Part shown: positions 59,725 through 64,000 of the stretch, one piece after another
How the letters are laid out: every line of letters starts with the position of its first letter
Numbering within the stretch: position 1 is the first letter of the stretch
NCBI GenBank assembly: GCA_036365145.1
Contig: JAEOAD010001944.1
Span: 62,001 to 126,000, forward strand
From: Orientallactaga sibirica
Taxonomy: Eukaryota > Chordata > Mammalia > Rodentia > Dipodidae
DNA length: 64,000 bases
Reading direction: 5' to 3'
Translations under genes and position numbers: made by a program
Notes under the pieces: generated by a model
What the model was told of the DNA's origin: nothing
The model's input: only the letters and a program-made list of their open reading frames with translations
The model's database searches: none

Positions 59725-62544
59725 TGTGTCATATAGGCTAGTTCTGTTCTCGGAATGAATTGCTTTCTTACGAAGAATCTTCAGTGCACAAGATCACACT
59801 TTCCTAGTTTGTGTAATTTAACAAGTTGGACAACTTAGGACATTGGCCTCATTTCCACCATACTTTGTTTAGGAAACAAACACCTTCATTGCCGAACACT
59901 GTACTGTGTGCAATAAGCTAGTTCTGTTCTCGGAATGAGTTGCTTTCTTAAGTAGAATCTTCAGTGAATCAAGATCAAACTTTCCAAGTTTGTGTAATCT
60001 AACAAGATATACCACTTAATAGATTAGCTTCATTTCTAACGTAGTTTGTTTCGAAAACAAACACCGTCATTGCCAAATACTGTACTGTGTGAAATAAGCC
60101 AGTTCTCTTCTCTGAACGAGTTGGTTTCTTACGAAGAGTCTTCAGTGCAGCAAGATCAAACTTTCCTAGTTTGTGTAATCGAACAAGATATACAACTTGG
60201 TAGATTAGCTACATTTCTAACGTAGTTTCTTTAGAAAACAAACAGTGTCATTGCCGAACACTGTACTGTGTTTATAAACTAGTTCTGTTCTCGGTATGAG
60301 TTGCTTTCTTAAGAAGAATCTTCAAAATTTCCTAGTTGGTGTAATCTAACATGATGTACAACTTAATAGATTAGCTTCATTTCCAATGTAGTTTCCTTAG
60401 AAAACAAACACCTCCTTCTCCGAACACAGTAGTGTGTGAAATATGCTAGTTCTGTTCTCGGAATGAGTTGCTTTCTTACAAAGAGTCTTCAGTGAAGCAA
60501 GATCAAACTTTCCTGGTTTGTGTAAGCTAACAAGATGTACATCTTAATAGATTAGCTTCATTTATAACCTTCTGTGTTCAGAAAACAAACACCTTCATTG
60601 TTGAACACAGTACTGTATGAAATAAGCTGGTTTGTGTAATTTAACAAGTTGGAACTTAGTACATTCGCCTCATTTCCAACATACTTTGTTTAGAAAACAA
60701 ACACCTTCATTGCCGAACACTGTACTATGTGAATAAGCTAGTTCTCATTCCAAATGAGCTTCTTTCTTACGAAGAGTCTTCAGTGCAGCAAGATCAAACT
60801 TTCCTAGTTTGTGTAATCTAACAAGATGTATATCTTAATAGATTAGCTTCATTTCTAACCTTGTTTGTTTAGAAAACAAACACCCTCATTGCCGAACATT
60901 GTACTTTGTGAAATAAGCTGGTTCTGTTCTCGGAATGAGTTGCTTTCTTACAAAGAATCTTCAGTGCAACAAGATCAAAAATTCCTATTTTGTGTAATTT
61001 AACAAGTTGGAACTTAGTACATTGGCCCCTTTTCCAACATACTTTGTTTAGAAAACAAACACTTTCATTGCCGAACACTGTACTGTGTGAAATATGCTAG
61101 TTCTGTTCTCAGAATGAGTTGCTTTCTTAAGAAGAATCTTTAGTGCAGGAATATCAAACTTTCCTAGTTTGTGTCATCTAACAAGATGTTCAACTTAATA
61201 GATGAGCTTCATTTCTAGCATAGTTTCTTGAGAAAAAAAAAAAAACACCTTCATTGCCAAACACTGTACTATGTGAAATAAACTAGTTCTGTTCTCGGAA
61301 TGAGTTGCTTTCTTAGAAAGAATCTTCAGTGCAGCAAGATCAAACTTTCTTGATTTTTGTAATTTAACAAGTTGGAAGTTAGTACATTGGCCTCATTTCC
61401 AACATACTTTGTTTAGAAAACAAACTCCTTCATTGCCGAACACTGGACTATGTGAAATAAGCTAGTTCTGTTTTCGGAATGAGTTGCTTTCTTAAGGAGA
61501 ATCTTCAGTGAAGCAAGATCAAACTTTCCTACTTTGTGAAATCTAACAAGATGTACAACTTAATAGATTAGCTTCATTTCTAACGTAGTTTCTTTAGAAA
61601 ACAAACACCTTCATTGAGTAACACTGTACTGTGACAAATAACCCAGTTCTCTTCTCCGAAAGAGTTGGTTTCTTTAGAAGAGTGTTCAGTACAGCAAGAT
61701 AAAACATTCCTAGTTTGTGTAATCTAACAAGATGTACAACCTAATAGATTAGCTTCATTTCTAACGTAGTTTGTTTGTAAAACAAACACCTTCATTGCCG
61801 AACAATGTACTGTGTGAAATAAGCTAGTTCGCTTTCCAAATGAGTTCCTTTCTTACAAAGTCTTCATGTTCAGCAAGATCCACCTTTCCTAGTTTGTGTA
61901 ATCTAACAAGTTGGACAACTTAGGACATTCGCCTCATTTCCAACATGCTTTGTTTAGAAAACAAACACCTTCATTGCCGAACACTGTACTGTGTGAAATA
62001 AGCTAGTTCTCATTCCAAATGAGCTTCTTTATTACGAAGAGTCTTGAGTGCAGCAACATCAAACTTTCCTAGTTTGTGTAATTGAACAAGTTGGAAAACT
62101 TAGTACATTCGCCTCATTTCCAACATACTTTGTTTAGAAAAGAAACACCTTCATTGCCGAACACTGTACTGTGTGAAATAAGCTGGTTCTCTTTTTGAAT
62201 GAGTTGCTTTCTTACAAAGAGTATTCAGTGCAGCAAGATCAAACTTTCCTAGTTTGTGTAATCTAACAAGATGGACAACTTAATAGATTGCTTCATTTCT
62301 AACGTAGTTTGTTTAGAAAAGAAACACCGTCATTGCCAAATACTCTACTGTGTGAAATAAGCCAGTTCTCCTCTCAGAAAGAGATGGTTTCTTACAAAGA
62401 GTCTTCAGTGCAGCAAGATCAAACTTTCCTGGTTTGTGTAATCGAACAAGATGTACATCTTAATAGATTAGCTTGATTTCTCACGTAGTGTCTTTAGAAA
62501 ACAAACACCTTCATTGCCGAACACTGTGCTGTGTGAAATAAGCT
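59725..62544. repeat. 181-bp satellite, main family, block after element 2
   Basis: About 15 monomers. Positions 60,340-60,620 match 53,680-53,960, and 60,650-62,530 match about 24,990-26,490 in order (GATGAGCTTCATTTCTAGC, the A-run monomer near 61,230, then CTCACGTAGTGTC just before variant C). A short monomer lies near 60,627. No gene is seen. Confidence 0.94.
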
Positions 62545-64000
62545 ATTTTGGTTCTAGGAATCAGTTGCTTTCCAACTAAGAAGGTTTCGTGCAGCAACTT
62601 CAAACCTTCCTTGTTTGTGTAGTCTAACAAGATGTACAACTTACTAGTTTAGCTTCATTTATAAAGTAGTGTGTTTAGAAAACAAACATCTTCATTGCCG
62701 AAAACTGTACTGTGTGAAATAACCTAGTTCGGTTTTGGAATCAGTTGCTTTCCTACGAAGAAGGGTTAGTGCAGTAAGTTCAAACTTTTCTAGTTAAAGT
62801 AATCTAACAAGATGTACAACTTAGTAGTTTCACTTCATTTCTAAAGCAGTTTGTTTAGAAAACATACATCTTCACTGCAGAACACTATAATGTGTGAAAT
62901 AAACTATTTCGGTTCTAGGAATCAGTTGCTTTCCTACGAAGATGGTTTAGTGCAACATGTTCAAACTTTTCTAGTTAGTGTAATCTAACAAGATGTACAA
63001 CTTAGTAGTTTCACTACATTTCTAAAGCAGTTTGTTTAGAAAACATACATCTTCATTGCCGAAAACTGTACTGTGTAAAATAAGTTACTTCGATTCTAGG
63101 AATCAGTTGCTTTCCTACGAAGAAGGTTTATTGCAGCAAGTTCAAACTTTTCTACTTAATGTAATCTAACAACATGTACAACTTACTAGTTTCACTTCAT
63201 ATGTAAAGTAGTTTGTTTCAAAAACAAACATCTTCATTGCCGAACCCTGTGCTGTGTGAAATAAGCTAGTTCGGTTCTAGGAATCAGTTGCTTTCCTACA
63301 AAGAAGGTTTAGTTCAGCAAGTTCAAACTTTTCTAGTTAGTGAAGTCTAACAAGATGAACAACTTACTAGTTTCTCTTCATATCTAAAGTAGTTTTTTTT
63401 TCAAAAACAAACATCTTCATTGCCGAACACTGTACTGTGTGAAATAAGCTAGTTCGGAATCAGTTGCTTTCCTAAGACGAAGGTTTAGTGCAGCAAGTTC
63501 AAACTTTTCTAGTTAGTGTAGTCTAACCGGTTTCTATTCATATTTAAAGTAGTTCTTTTCAAAAACAAACATCTCCATTTCCAAACACTGTACTGTGTGA
63601 AATAAGCTAGTTCGGTTCTAGGAATGAGTTCTTTTCCTGCGAAGACGGTTTAGTGCAGCAAGTTCAAACTTTTCTAGTTAGTGTAATCTAACATGATGTA
63701 CAACTTAGTACTTTCACTTCATTTCTAAAGCAGTTTGTTCAAAAAACATACATCTTCATTGCTGTAAACTGAACTGTGTGAAATAAGTTAGTTCAGTTCT
63801 AGGAATCAGTTGCTTTCATACGAACAAGATTTAGTGCAGCAACTTCAAACATTTCTACTTAGTGTAATCTAAGAAGATGTAAAAATTAGTAGTTTCACTT
63901 CATTTCTAAATCAGTTGGTTTAGAAAACATACATCTTCATTGCCGAACACTGTGCTGTGTGAAATAAGCCAGTTTGGTTCTAGGAATCACTTGCTTTTCT
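62545..64000. repeat. Variant C satellite, second block, runs off the window
   Basis: The diagnostic bases are those of 26,500-29,753: TTCTAGGAATCAG, GAAGAAGGTTTAGTG, CTAGTTAGTG, CATCTTCATTG and AAAGCAGTTTG. A monomer near 63,520 is shortened, with CTAACCGG joined to TTTCTATTCAT. The switch from main family falls in the same AATAAGCTA segment as at 26,490. Confidence 0.93.

Noticed and set aside
1170..61078. Recurrent 61-71-codon open frames on the - strand starting MFSKETTLEMK or similar, plus a few on the + strand
   Set aside because: They are one satellite monomer read in its longest open frame. 181 is not a multiple of three, so the frame changes each monomer and closes. Similarity among them reflects DNA repetition, not protein selection.
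1..64000. CRISPR array or bacterial defence island
   Set aside because: The periodic repeats are contiguous 181-bp monomers without unique spacers, and the retroelements are mammalian. There are no bacterial genes.
1..64000. Forkhead-type sites (TGTTTGTTT) in each monomer as regulatory elements
   Set aside because: The match is to a short, low-complexity motif expected often in AT-rich DNA, and there is no gene nearby to regulate.

Overview
This window is eukaryotic, non-genic heterochromatin. It is a long array of an AT-rich tandem satellite with a monomer of about 181 bp (a consensus I counted by hand is about 34% G+C), interrupted by retroelements. I see no host protein-coding gene, tRNA, rRNA or bacterial-type gene. 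The retroelements point to a mammal and most likely a rodent: two full-length ERVL-MaLR-type LTR elements with nearly identical or identical LTRs, and a 5'-truncated LINE-1 with a long polypurine-bearing 3' UTR. The LTR sequences resemble, from memory only, families abundant in jerboas (Dipodoidea); treat that as a weak guess. The array is a candidate centromeric or pericentromeric satellite.

Layout: 1-26,499 main satellite family, containing higher-order repeats (a 904-bp pentamer, a 724/543-bp tetramer/trimer, and a 4.7-5.0 kb block repeated at a spacing of 6.31-6.67 kb). 26,500-29,753 is a diverged subfamily (here 'variant C'), 18 monomers long. 29,754-32,038 is main family. 32,039-34,051 is MaLR element 1 (+ strand) with a CCAAC target duplication. 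34,052-37,919 is main family. 37,920-41,923 is a truncated L1 (- strand). 41,924-47,515 is main family. 47,516-51,514 is the same L1 again, because about 9.6 kb (approx. 37,390-46,985) is tandemly duplicated to approx. 46,990-56,575. 56,575-57,847 is satellite plus a peculiar satellite/MaLR mosaic. 57,848-59,724 is MaLR element 2 (- strand) with identical LTRs and a TGTGT target duplication. 59,725-62,544 is main family, and 62,545-64,000 is variant C again.

How the parts relate: the array evolves by unequal exchange at several nested scales (181 bp, 362, 543, 724, 904 bp, about 6.7 kb, about 9.6 kb, and possibly about 36 kb). LTR elements and an L1 landed in it, and the L1 was then copied along with its satellite flanks. 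Two sequence properties stand out as possibly functional: short perfect inverted repeats in most monomers, and CpG sites that vary in the way expected of methylated DNA. Several stretches (about 16.5-18.5 kb, 43.4-51.3 kb and 56.8-57.8 kb) look like poorly polished or mis-collapsed assembly and should not be over-read biologically.
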